Assembly (NCBI RefSeq): GCF_004210375.1
Contig: NC_134829.1
Span: forward strand, 26,242,034-26,306,033
Reading direction: 5' to 3'
Origin: Tachypleus tridentatus
Lineage: Eukaryota; Arthropoda; Merostomata; Xiphosura; Limulidae
DNA: 64,000 nucleotides
The notes beneath the pieces are model-generated. The model had not been told where the DNA came from, did no database searches, and saw only the letters and a list, made by a program, of their open reading frames with translations. Of the stretch, positions 45,801-57,800 are shown piece after piece. The translations under genes and the position numbers were made by a program. How positions within the stretch are numbered: position 1 is the first letter of the stretch; the number at the start of each line of letters is the position of its first letter.

Positions 45801-48800
45801 TGTTTTTTCCAGATGTCAGTAGGAGCATCACCAGCCTCTGAGGGAGGCTACTTGTAATACCAGTTCAAACTTAACACTGTGCTATCTGTTTGGGGTAAGC
45901 CCAGCCCTTATATTTGACCAATGGCAATTTCATATCTTGTTCATGAAAGGAGGTACACTATCTTCTTGCAATTGTGAATGCAAAGTGGTCCTATCCTAAG
46001 TCCTTGTTTGATACAGTTTTTCATGTCTTCTACATAATTCTGGAGAAGTGGAATGCTCCTTGCTAATTTGGTTGGGAAGGGAGGATGAATTTTCATAATT
46101 CCAGGCTGTAGAAATTTTGTTACTTGGGTTGAGTTAGGCATACATGAACCCATCATTCTGAGTCTGAGTTGTTGCCTTTTCAACTTCTTCAGGTCGAGGA
46201 GAAAGTTTGTTCACTTACAAGTTGCTTACTTTCTTGTCATGATTCTGGTGATTCAGAATACATCACTTTATGGCTATGGGTTTGGATCCAATCAAAGGTA
46301 TATCTATATACAACATTGCAATCCAATATCCCAAGTCATCAAAGTAAGATATAGGGACAAAGACCCCTTAATTTCAACTCTGAGTTATGGAATCTTTGCT
46401 GTTTGGTTGGGACTGACCTACAGTGTTTATTGCAAATATTCTATTCCACCCTTGATATAGGAAGTAGGTTTTGGGTGAAGAGCATGCTTATTCCAGACAT
46501 AGTACAGTTCCTCCACTCATGTACTACTCTTATCATAATACATCCCTGTTCTATGCATATGCTTTTTCTATAGATAATGTTTATATGGCTCATCCATCTT
46601 CTCAGTGTGGGATTATAGCTATGGTATCAGTAGATGGTGAATATATTTTGGAAGTTAAAATGTACCTCAATTGAAAATGTATTTCCAATAACACTTACCT
46701 CTGCTGACACTTTGCCACCCTTTCTCCCTACTAAGTGCTGGTTTTAGTGACTAGGATGGTGTACATCTTGAATAAGAGATTACATAATCTGAGTGAGGTG
46801 TGTATATAGAGTACCAGGATAGAGGGCACAATGACAAGGATGGAAAGATTTGCAAATTAGATATTGCCAAGAGCATTTAAGTGGGGTATGAAAGATTGAA
46901 GCATGTAAGACCAATGTTTAGGTAGACAAAGGTTATCTATGTTAGTGGAAGGAAGTATTATTGTAAATGAGATAGGAAACTGAATTGAATTTGAATCAAC
47001 AAACTGATAAAACTGAATTTTTCATGAACTGAAATGTGGGGGAAAAAAATAAACCAAACAAATTTTAAAAACTTAAATTGAAATCAAATTTGAATTGAAA
47101 TGATAATAAAAAACTGAAATTGAAGTCAAATCAATAAAAAATATCTGTTTCTAATTGGAAACTTTTGATTATCTAACTTTTCATTGGTAGATGATAACTT
47201 GCTGCATGTGTTATTCTCCCCATTAAACTCAAATCCTCAGGTTAATCTGGGCTTTTCATTTGTGTTTGGGTGTCCATTATATCATCCATTTTTTTTCTCC
47301 ACATTCTTATTAACCTCATTAACCCTTCCCTTAATCTGTCCTATCATATTCAACTTTTGAAGGGAATGGTATTCTTACAAAAATGTATTCAGCTTCCATT
47401 GTTTTAAGTTATTAATTCCTTAATGAGGCTGCTGCTACCTGGAAAGTGGTTGTTAACTGTATTTGTATATGTGGTAACATGAAACAAAATCAAGAAGGAA
47501 GTGGTGCCTTTAAAACTTTTTGTGGATTATAAAAATGACCTTGTTGAAAAAATGACCAATCACTTACCTTTCCAAATCATAGGTCAGAATATATTTAGAA
47601 TTTGACCTTATTAAGCCTAAAATCAGCTTCATTTGATGTAGACATGATCAAAGTCTTAAAGGAAGCTTGCTAATTAGAAATGGAAGGGCTATCATGTTTT
47701 CCCATGAATGAATACTCAGTTACTTTCATTTTGATCAAATCCAAATAGCTCTAAATCTGGTAAAAGTTTCTGATTCAGCAGTATAAATGCATTATATTTC
47801 ACTATAGGCTGTCGATGGATTTATGACATTTTAGTATGTTATAAATAATTGCCTTCTCTGTAGATTTGAGAAGTTATGAAGTAACATGAAAGATTTTTTT
47901 GTGATATTAAGCTCAGATTCAACATGGATCCATCACTTGAATGCTAAATAACACCTTTGGAGAGCATGATCTTATAAAACTCAGAGGCAATACTGCTGAA
48001 TGCAGTGGACAGTAAACTACACTTTTAACAATTAAGTGTAATGCAGGATTCTTTTTAATGATATATATTTCTTAGCTTTTGTGATATAAATTAGTTAAGG
48101 CGAACCCTTAAACTAACCCTTTTAGAGTAAAATTGAAGGGTTACCCCTTTTTGTATACTTACGAACATACATGTATATAATTTTAAGATAAAATTACAAA
48201 GAGATTACATATGGACAAAATTACTAAGATAGAGTATAGTGGAAAAGAAAATAACCAATATAGACAAAGGAAGATTGAAATTATTATATGTAAATAATGA
48301 TTGCATAATTCAACAGTAACAATAGTAGCACACATGTTTTAGCACTTTTCATCAGTACATTCATGTGATACCATATGTATCACATTTATCACACACCATA
48401 ACAGATTCTCTGTCAATTTTATTCCATAACAGAAGCAGTGTACTTGTTCATTAATTTCATTATTACTTTATTTACATTATTCAGGGAATCTTCGTTAATA
48501 TCTTTGTCAATATCTTATTTCTGAAAAAGTCCATTAGATGTTAGAAATGCAGATGTGGTGAGTTAAGAATTATACCATTACATTGATTCAGTACATAAAA
48601 TTTTCATGAAGTTGTTTGTTCATTCAACAAATTAACATGTTCAAATTTTACACCAACATAGATTTGTATAAGAACAGAGATGTTACTGTATCCTTCTTCA
48701 ATTGTCTTTAATTTCTTTGTCTTGGGATCCTCAAAAGACACGACTTTCCTATCGTCAGCATAATTATTCTTTGTGAAATGTTGAGAGCATTATCAGTGTT

Positions 48801-51800
48801 GATATGGTCCTTATGTCTGCATAAATGAATCCACTGCATTTTTGTCTTTTTCCTTAGGAAACTTAAAGTAACAAGTCTCCATTTTCACTTGTTTGTTTAT
48901 TATTATTGAACAATCCATACACAGCACAATTGCTTGACATGTTGGCTATTTCTTTTGTCTTCTTAGAAAACAACTGATAATTAAAATCTTTTCCTCTGTA
49001 ACATTTTTATAGTATGACACAAACTAGGCTGTGATATATCAAGGGAACTTTTGTGGAGTTAGCCAGCTGGGCCTAACTGAGGGGTACATGTGACGTCACT
49101 AAGCTCTGCCAATACCCGACCAAACTGTCAAACACTGCTCATCAGGCTATGTATATATAGCCTCTTCAATGCTCATCTGCTGCAGATAAAGCGAGAGAGA
49201 AATAGTGAACGTTACTTAGTCCATCTGTGTTGTATTAAGGAAGACCTTTCCTTTGCATATTTTGTTTCATTGCTATTTTTTATATTTTTCTACCCTTTTC
49301 AAACATGTGGTGTTACAAAACTAATAAAATATATTAATATTTCACAATTGCTGGTTCTTGTATATGTGCAAAAGCAACTTGCAGTAACTGGTTGCATTTT
49401 GGGTTTTGAAACATCCTTGTGCTACTAATCTAACCAAACATCTGGAGAGACACCATAAAGCAGAATTTGAAAAGCTAGTAAGAAAACACAGTCTTAATGA
49501 TGAAAAGATCACTCTTTCAATATGAGAAGACTTTAGACCACAGTGACACCAAGTGCACAAAAACTATTCATGAGTTTTTTTATTCAACAATAAATGTTCC
49601 AATGGACATAAAAACATTTAATAATGCTATGATTGAGTTGGTGACCCTAGATGGGAGACCTGGTTCTAGATGGGAGACCTGGTTCTGCAGTAGAGAACTG
49701 TGATTTATGTAAAATAATTCAGTTAAAAAGGCACTTAACACAACAAAGGATCATAAGAAAATTTTGACTTTAGTTGATGAAAAAGCTACAGAAATTGTGA
49801 AACAAATAAGTGAAGAGCAAAAATTAGTGTTTTCACTGAAAATTTACATTGCATGTTATCTGGATAGATCTGTGCTTGCCATTAATGCCAAAGTAATTAA
49901 TAGAGACTCTTCAAATAAGAATGTTAGCTGTTACGAACTTCTATTTATTTCATTTGGATGAAAACATCAAAGAAATAGTTATATGTTATTGAAATACAAC
50001 ATAAGTATAAATCAACTGTATTCTATGACTGCTGTAATGCTAGAAATGTAGTTAAAGCTGTGGAATTTATTTCTGATGAAAATGAGACTGCTAGTGATGA
50101 AAGCTATATAGGTGAACTAGATGTTATTAAACTAGGCAGTGTTTTTTCTGTTAAATGTGTTGCTAACACTTTGCAACTTGTAGTAAAAGAATCTTTAAAT
50201 GGAGGACTGTATGCTCCTACTATATCTCAGGCATGAAAACTCTCTAAAAAGCTGCAAACTCCAGCTGTAATGAATATTTTAAAGACAAAGAAATATCATA
50301 TGCCTATCATAGATATGGTGACGTGACAGTGCTCAACATTCAATGTGATCTCCTGTTTAGTGGAACTTCAACTATTTATTGAAGAGTTTGTTGAAATAAC
50401 TGTAATGGACTTAACTTTTTCTTCAATCATGGAAGAAATTTCAAGAACTTATGCATGCATTAGAAAAGGTTAAAAAAGCTACAGTACAGTTACAAGAAGA
50501 AAGTTTAAATCTGAGGAATTTCTGTAAGGTAAAGTTTGTTTGCAAAACTGAAATACCAAAATCAAATGCCTGTTGGCTCATAGAAGTAATGAATGTGAAG
50601 GAAAAAGAACTTAAAAAATGAAGTTATATTAGCATCATTATATATAGATCATATATTTAGTGAAGCAGAACAGGAACAAGTCATAAATCATCTGATCATA
50701 TGTAATGGCAAATTATATGGAATAAATTCCAAACTTTAAGTTCAAGCAAATGCAGAACTTGAAGAGCAGATGTTATCCAGTACATCAGAGGATGAGTTGG
50801 AAAACATGCTTGGAGTGGCTGCACAAAGCAAGAAAAACTCAAGTACTCCATGAAAGGCCATTTCTTTGGCTCTGAAGGACCTTGCAAATACTGATAAAAT
50901 TCGAGCAGACAGCAGTCTAACTTCATGGTGATAAAGCATGAAGACTCTCATGAATTGGCTATAGTTGTGTAAGCTGTTCCAGTGAAACAAGTCAGAATAG
51001 AAAGGTTATTTTCTATTTATAGAATGACCTTAAGTCCCCAAAGAAAAAAAAATTGTTGTCTGAAAACATTGAGAATATCTTAGTTGTTCATTCTATTTTC
51101 AACTTGTAAGCTTATGTTATATAATGCTTGTATTTGTTTAGATAATAAAGGAATTACATTAGAAACCCCTTTTACTATTCCTATCTTATAGCTTGGTATT
51201 TTGTAAAACTATGAATTAAAAAGTATTAGAGTTAAAGTTTTGGAAAGAATTAGTGGACATTAGTTTCCATTTTTGGAAACACTTCTTACATACACATATT
51301 TCTGTCTATGACACATGAATAAACAATTGAAAGCTCAGAATTTCCTCCTATAGATTTTCTTAGTCATTTTCAAGTAGTACAACATCAAACTCATTCATTT
51401 GAAATGAGACTTCAAGCTGATTAATAGTTTTTAACCTGCTTGAAAGTTCATAATTTTTTAGACCCAAATACAACTTTGTTACTAAGCTTGATAAATTATA
51501 GTGGAATTCTATGGTATCAATATAGAATAATTGATTTTTTTGGTGATTTCAAATTTATTTAAAGTTTAAAAAATTTGTTTCACATTCCCCATGTGCAAAC
51601 TTTGATAAGGCTTAGCAGTTTAAGGCATTCAGCAAATGTGTTTAATGTTTATAACTAGGAGTTAATTGTTTGTTATACTTCTATACTTTCTGTTCTGTAT
51701 TTTAAGAAAAATAAGTTTAAGAACTTGTTTGTAAATAGTGTGTGTTTGTACATATAATGTAACTCAAATGTGACTTTTATAAAATACTAGTCCACTAAAA

Positions 51801-54800
51801 TGCAGCCAATACAGGTTACTTTGTAAAGTCCAAAAGTCAGTTTCATATTCTTAGATATGCTTACATAAGTGCATGTGCACAGTGTCACTGTAAGTTCTAT
51901 ACTGTTAGAACATTTATTTGTGGTACTTGTAATGCATATTTAGTTTTCCACAATATTTCTTTTGCTACAGTGTTTAAGTGTGTGTGCTGCACCTGTGTGT
52001 GTGTGTGTGGGGGGTTACTGTATTATGAAGATATAAAGTTCATAATTGCTTGATTCTGTGTTCATGAGTGATCAAATCAACACTTTCATTTAAAACCCAT
52101 GTATTATATGCCAGCTACTACATTTGTTTCTTTTTATATTCAAAGTGACAGTATTGCACAATTGACAAAATTCTGGTTGAGTTTTCATGTTCTTTGTTTT
52201 TTCTCCTAGAAAAAGGATTACAGACACACTGGTATTGCTATTGAGTAAAATGAGCGATGCCTCAGTTGTCATTATTTTTGTGTGTATTCATTTAATTTTT
52301 GTATGATTTGAGTTTTTTTCAGACACTGTTATCTGTTGCTAAGATGCATCTGTAAATTTAACAATAGTTAATAAGTGCTTTTATTGATATAGATTTTTTT
52401 AAACATTTATAAATACAAAATGATATTTGAAGATGATAAGAGGAAAATGAAAGTCATAGTGGATTAACGTTAATTGTTCAGAATTAAAACTGGATTTTGT
52501 CTACAAATCTTTATACTTTTTTTTGTGGAGTTAAATGTTCTAATCATTTTCAGTCATAACCAAAGCGATGATGGAGAGGGATCAGGCCATCTGTGTGACA
52601 CTATCAGTCGCAAGACTTTGTTTTATCTGATTGCCACCTTGAATGCTTCCTTCCATCCAGACTATGACTTCAGTCAGGCCAAAAGTGATGAATTTAGTAA
52701 AGAGCCAAGTTCCAATGTAAGTATACAATGATGCCTGAAAAGAGGGGTATTCATGCTTTATGGTAACAATACTTTACAACCTCTTTTTTCCACCAATGAT
52801 GGTATTCCTTGTGATAGTCATAGATGTTGGATAGTTGTTTGGCAGTGCCATTTCTACTACAGAGAATACTGGTGCAATACAATGAGGTCAATATTTTTGT
52901 ACTTTATAAAACCCTTAAATATGCACATTTGAATAACACTATGTTACAAAATTTTTATTTTTTCTTGTTCCTGTGCAGAAAGTATTTCTCAATTGCTTAT
53001 AGCTAATGTAAATGGAAAAGACCCATTTTTCTCTTCAAATTTTTCTTTTGTGATGTGGGATCATATAACGAAAACATGATGGGAGACTATATTTGGGGGC
53101 TGATATGTGAAAATGATTTACATTACAGTCCCAAATCTCAAGAAACTACTCACTTCTAAACATTTTTGTTCATTTTTGTGTAACTTTAGTATAGTATAAA
53201 TTCATGTAAATCTTGATTCATATGTTTTATTCAGCCCTTACAAAAATGAAAATGTGCAAATTTGTCCTTTTTTACATAGTAAATAGGTTAATTTCTAAAT
53301 TTCATTATCCAGGTCACAGAAGCAAAGTTTGAAGGGAATAATGGCCACTTTCTGTACTTTTACAACACAAGCAATTAAGAAATAATGCATACTATCCAGG
53401 AACAAAATTTGTGTTACATAGTGTAATCAAAAAGCACCAAGTTAATGGAAAATAAGCTGGTGAATTAGGTGTATGGTATACACAAATTCCCATTTTTATA
53501 TGTACTTGGATTTTGTGGAGAAACTGGACTATTTACATGGATATGGCATCCTTTATAAAAGATATTTCCTCAGAATGTAGTGGAATAAATGTTACCTTGA
53601 TACTTTACATAATTTACCTTTGCATATCTGTCATGTCTTTGAAAATTTATTTTACCATTATAACTGTAACCTACAAATATCATGAATCCTTTGGAAAAAC
53701 TTATCAAACTTTGCATGAGTCATTCTGAAATGTATCATTAGCAAGATGATTATGAATCACACATAACTTGTTGCAGACACTTAAATATGGATACTTTTGT
53801 TCCAGTGTGACAATGTATTTTGGATTTTTCTTATGCAGGATACTGCTTGTACAATGTTTGACAGTCTTGTCTGTCTTATGTTCAGCTATTTGTTTTGGGA
53901 CAAACTTACGTATTGTTTTTGGAGACCTAAATCCATATATTTTTTATGGTTCTATGGGATATTCCTGTTTTAACTGAAATGCATCACTCTGGTTATTTCT
54001 AAAGATATGCTGTTTAATTTTCTTTATTACTCTTAGCAGCATGTTTATTGTTGCTGATATTTATTTACTTCCTTTACTGATACAGTAATTTATAATTGTA
54101 AAATATTTTTCCAGAAGATCCTTATCATGGAATTAGAAAATTAAAAAAAAAAATCATTCAACTCATTCAGAAGGTTTCATTTTAGTACCATGTGTCCTTG
54201 TAAATCAATGTACTTCAATGAATAGCAACAGAAAGTTAAGGGTCCTTAAACAGATAAATCTAGGGACAGGGTGATTCATTCATTTATCAACCGATACCAT
54301 AATTTGTGAACAATCTTCCATAACTAACTCTTAACATATTGTTATATCTATAAACTGAGTACTTAATGTGCAGTGTTAGGTATTAGTATTAATATTCTTG
54401 CATCTTAAACATGTATTAATATTGGAAACAACTGTGAAATGTTTTCTAATTGTAGAAAATTTTGTGAATAAGTATCACAATAATAAAAGTTTTAAATGTG
54501 AAAAGATTCAAACTTTAAACTTAAGTCCTTATTACCTAAAATTACAATAGATGAAGAAACTGTAAAGTTTGTTATTAAGTTTGATTAAATTTCATTTTGG
54601 TAATTAAGTTTGACATTTGTGTGATGTTATTTACTGTTAAATTAGAATTTCATGGTAATTTTCACTTTCTTACAGCATATATAAAATGGAAATTTTCTAC
54701 TAAAAGCCTTGGTGTGGTACATTCAGCATCAGACATAATTTTCAAAACTTTTCTGAACACATGATATGCCACTTACTAGTGCCAATTTGTTGATGGTTTA

Positions 54801-57800
54801 TAATGAATGACATACAGGTTATCAATAATAAAGTGGTTAACTATTTTCTCATATTTAGTTGAGATAGGCTAAACTCTAAGTTTTGTCAGTTTGGTTTATT
54901 TATTTGTAGTTTGGGTATTCATTTACTTTTAATATGTTACCGATTTAATATTTAAAATTTTGTTGGTGCATGCTAATTTTTAATATTTTATACATTTAGC
55001 CAATTCTGAAATACAAATTTGTAAGTAATCTCGTACATCTTTCTTACCCATGTAGTATACATTGATTTGATTTTTTTCATGTATTTATGGTTTTTTTTTC
55101 TGAGGATTATCATATTTTAGGACTAAAGTTGGAAGTCAAAATTTTGTATTTTATGAACACAAGTGTTAAGTGTTAATTTAACTTTTTTGTGTATTTTGAG
55201 GAATGTGATGATATTTTAGACTGATACAAAGTGCAGTACTGTTGCATATCAAGCTAATTAATGAGTTTGCTTTTCCACAGATTTGTGCATTCTTTGTGCA
55301 GGAAATTTTAATGAAATGCAAGCAAACAACACTTTCTAAAATGCAGATGTAACAAGAGTTTGTAGTTTAAACTATTAAGTGTTTAAGTAATGTATTATGA
55401 AAATTTTTTGAATGTTTCAATCATCCTCTAAAAAAAAAAATCAAAGCTTTTGATATGTATATCCAAAAGTATTGAGCATGTGGTAATGGGGGGGGAAGTA
55501 AGAGGTGTTGGAAATGATGTGCACTTTTTCTAAATTTGTTCCATCCAGGCTGAGAATTTAAATAGTGATATTATCACAATAAAACTAATGTTATTGAATG
55601 AGACTGTGGATTTTCTTATGTATTTACTATTTGGTTCAAAACTTTAAGTTAAGGCTATAATAATTAAAATTTTTATGTTGCACAATGTATTAATATTTTA
55701 ACTTTCTCTGACTTTTGTTAAGGTTGCTTGAAATGGTCAACATTGATTAATCCAAAATATTATATTGTTATAATGGAAGACTATCTTCTTTCATGTAAAA
55801 AAAATACCAAAACTTTAGTTACAGTATTACACAGCTAACTTGTAAAAAGTTATTACATATCATACCATCATTGTAAAAATAAAATATTGCTCTGATTAGC
55901 ATGGAAAGATTAGGTAGTGTTTCTAGTGTAATAATTCTGCATTATCCCAATATATGTTCTAGTTTTGGCCTGACATAATTTAGTGATTTAGGTGCTTGAC
56001 TAGCAGTTTGCAGGTAATTAAATCAACCTATCACAGAACATGCTTACATTTTCAGCTCTGGGATAATTATTATGCAATGGTCAATTCCACTATTTGTAAG
56101 TAAAGAATAATATAAGTATTGGGGATGGATGCTGCTTACTGTTGTTATTTTAAGGATTAAGGATGTTTACCTCAGTAGCTTTCCACTAAAAATTTAACAC
56201 TTTCTAGTGTTCATCTTATTATCTCAACTTTGTAAGGTAAAGTCATAATTATCAAAAGTTTTATTTGATAAAATAAATTAACATTAATCAATTTTTTATG
56301 TTGTTTGACTTTAAATTTTGGCTACTTGAAGAATACAAGGTTTTTATGTTGGTTAAGTATATGCTTGCTTAATAAGTAAAAGGAATTACGATTATTTGTT
56401 TCTCTTGGTTGGTTACACAAAATATTTGAGTAACTATGATGTTAAAGATAAACGTTTAAGGCTCCAAAATTGTTGTAAACATTTATAAACAGGTAAAACT
56501 AGAGAATTGTCTAAAAATGACATTTTTCAAAGTGCAGACAACTAATAAATGGATACCTTTTCCTCTGATGTAGGTTCTGATATGATACTTTACCTCTTTT
56601 TGTAAATAGCTATTGTATTTCAGTGCTTGTCTGTACAATTGCACTGCAAAATGAGGAGTGATAGTTTGGTAGAATCACATGCACCATGAGGGTGTGTCAC
56701 AATCCTCTTGGTGAAGGTTTGTCAGATAATTATTTGCAAGCAAGATGTATTTGAATCACATTGACCTTAATGTATGTGGGGAGCTCAAGGCTTGTGGAAT
56801 GTGAAAAAATGGCAGCATTGAACAAGAATAGCTATTTATATGAGAGAGGTAAGTACCTATTGGAAAAATTACAACTTTAAAGATATTCAGTATCCCATAC
56901 ACCACTCAACATATACTTGATGTCAAGTGTCAGGCAGCAGGCACTGTGATATGTTACTGCTTGGCTGTTCATTTATCTAATCTGAAATAATATTACATTG
57001 GAATATAACTATTTTCATATAATATGGCCCGACATGGCCAAGTGGGTTAAGGGGTTCGACTCGTAATCTAAGAGCCGTGGGTTCAAATCCTGGTTACACC
57101 AAACATGCTTGCCCTTTCAGCTGTGGGGCATTATAATGTGACAGTCAATCCCACTATTCATTGGTAAAAGAGTAGCCCAAGAGTTGCTGGTGGGTGGTGA
57201 TGACTAGCTATCTTCCCTCTAGTCTTACACTGCAAAATTAGGAACAGCTAGTGCAGATAGCCCTCGAGTAATTTTGCACGAAATTTGAAAAACAAACAGT
57301 CATACAATATGTAAAAGAGAAAGTGTTATAGTTTAAAATGCAGGTTTTTAGAGGGCATGTAGTTGTTTTAAAAACAATTTTATAAAGGCTTGTACAACCA
57401 CTACTTATTGTAAATATGCTACACATATTATTTGATTTTTAATTATTCATTGCACATATGAATTAATGATGTAATTATACAGAAGTAAACATCTTGCTAG
57501 GATAAATGTTTCCTTCATTATTTGGAAAGAATTTGTCTGAGGTGGTGATAACCAAGTACTGATAACTTTTGTGCTATAGCTAACAAACTATATAGTAGCT
57601 TTTTTTCTTGCCACATAGGTGTTTCTGATTATGTTTACTATTCTTTTCTTTAGTGGGTGATGTCTGCCATTGATAACAGTTTGTGGACTGTGGCTAACCA
57701 AGCATATAGTGCTTTACGTCCTCAATTATGGACTGCTGTTGATCATGAGATATGCCTCTCTGAGTGTGATATCTACAGGTAAAAGGAAATTGAGGAAGTA

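Larger units (their letters stand above)
42579..46916 (+). mobile_element. DIRS-like retrotransposon with inverted terminal repeats
   Basis: About 140 bp at 42579-42720 matches the reverse complement of about 46772-46916. Shared landmarks are 'TTAGCAATATCTGATATGCA' versus 'TTGGCAATATCTAATTTGCA' and 'CCCTCTATCCTGG' (exact in both). Identity is roughly 70-75% by eye. Between them, about 44650-44760 conceptually reads '[20 protein letters not shown]' and then 'SSTIYHLS', a good match to the 'vlraL.xPPFEPl....l..LslKt' block of DIRS tyrosine recombinases. Inverted terminal repeats plus a tyrosine recombinase define the DIRS order. I found no RT motif inside, so this copy is decayed or internally deleted. 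It lies sense-oriented in MAF1 intron 2. Confidence 0.6.

Noticed and set aside
52474-52731. 85-codon frame starting upstream of MAF1 exon 3
   Set aside because: Its first 26 codons are intron; the true exon begins at 52554 after the AG acceptor.
57027-57100. tRNA-like sequence with A and B boxes
   Set aside because: It is the head of SINE1: the SINE body follows directly, a target-site duplication flanks the unit, and the same head-body unit recurs in the window. Not called as a tRNA gene.
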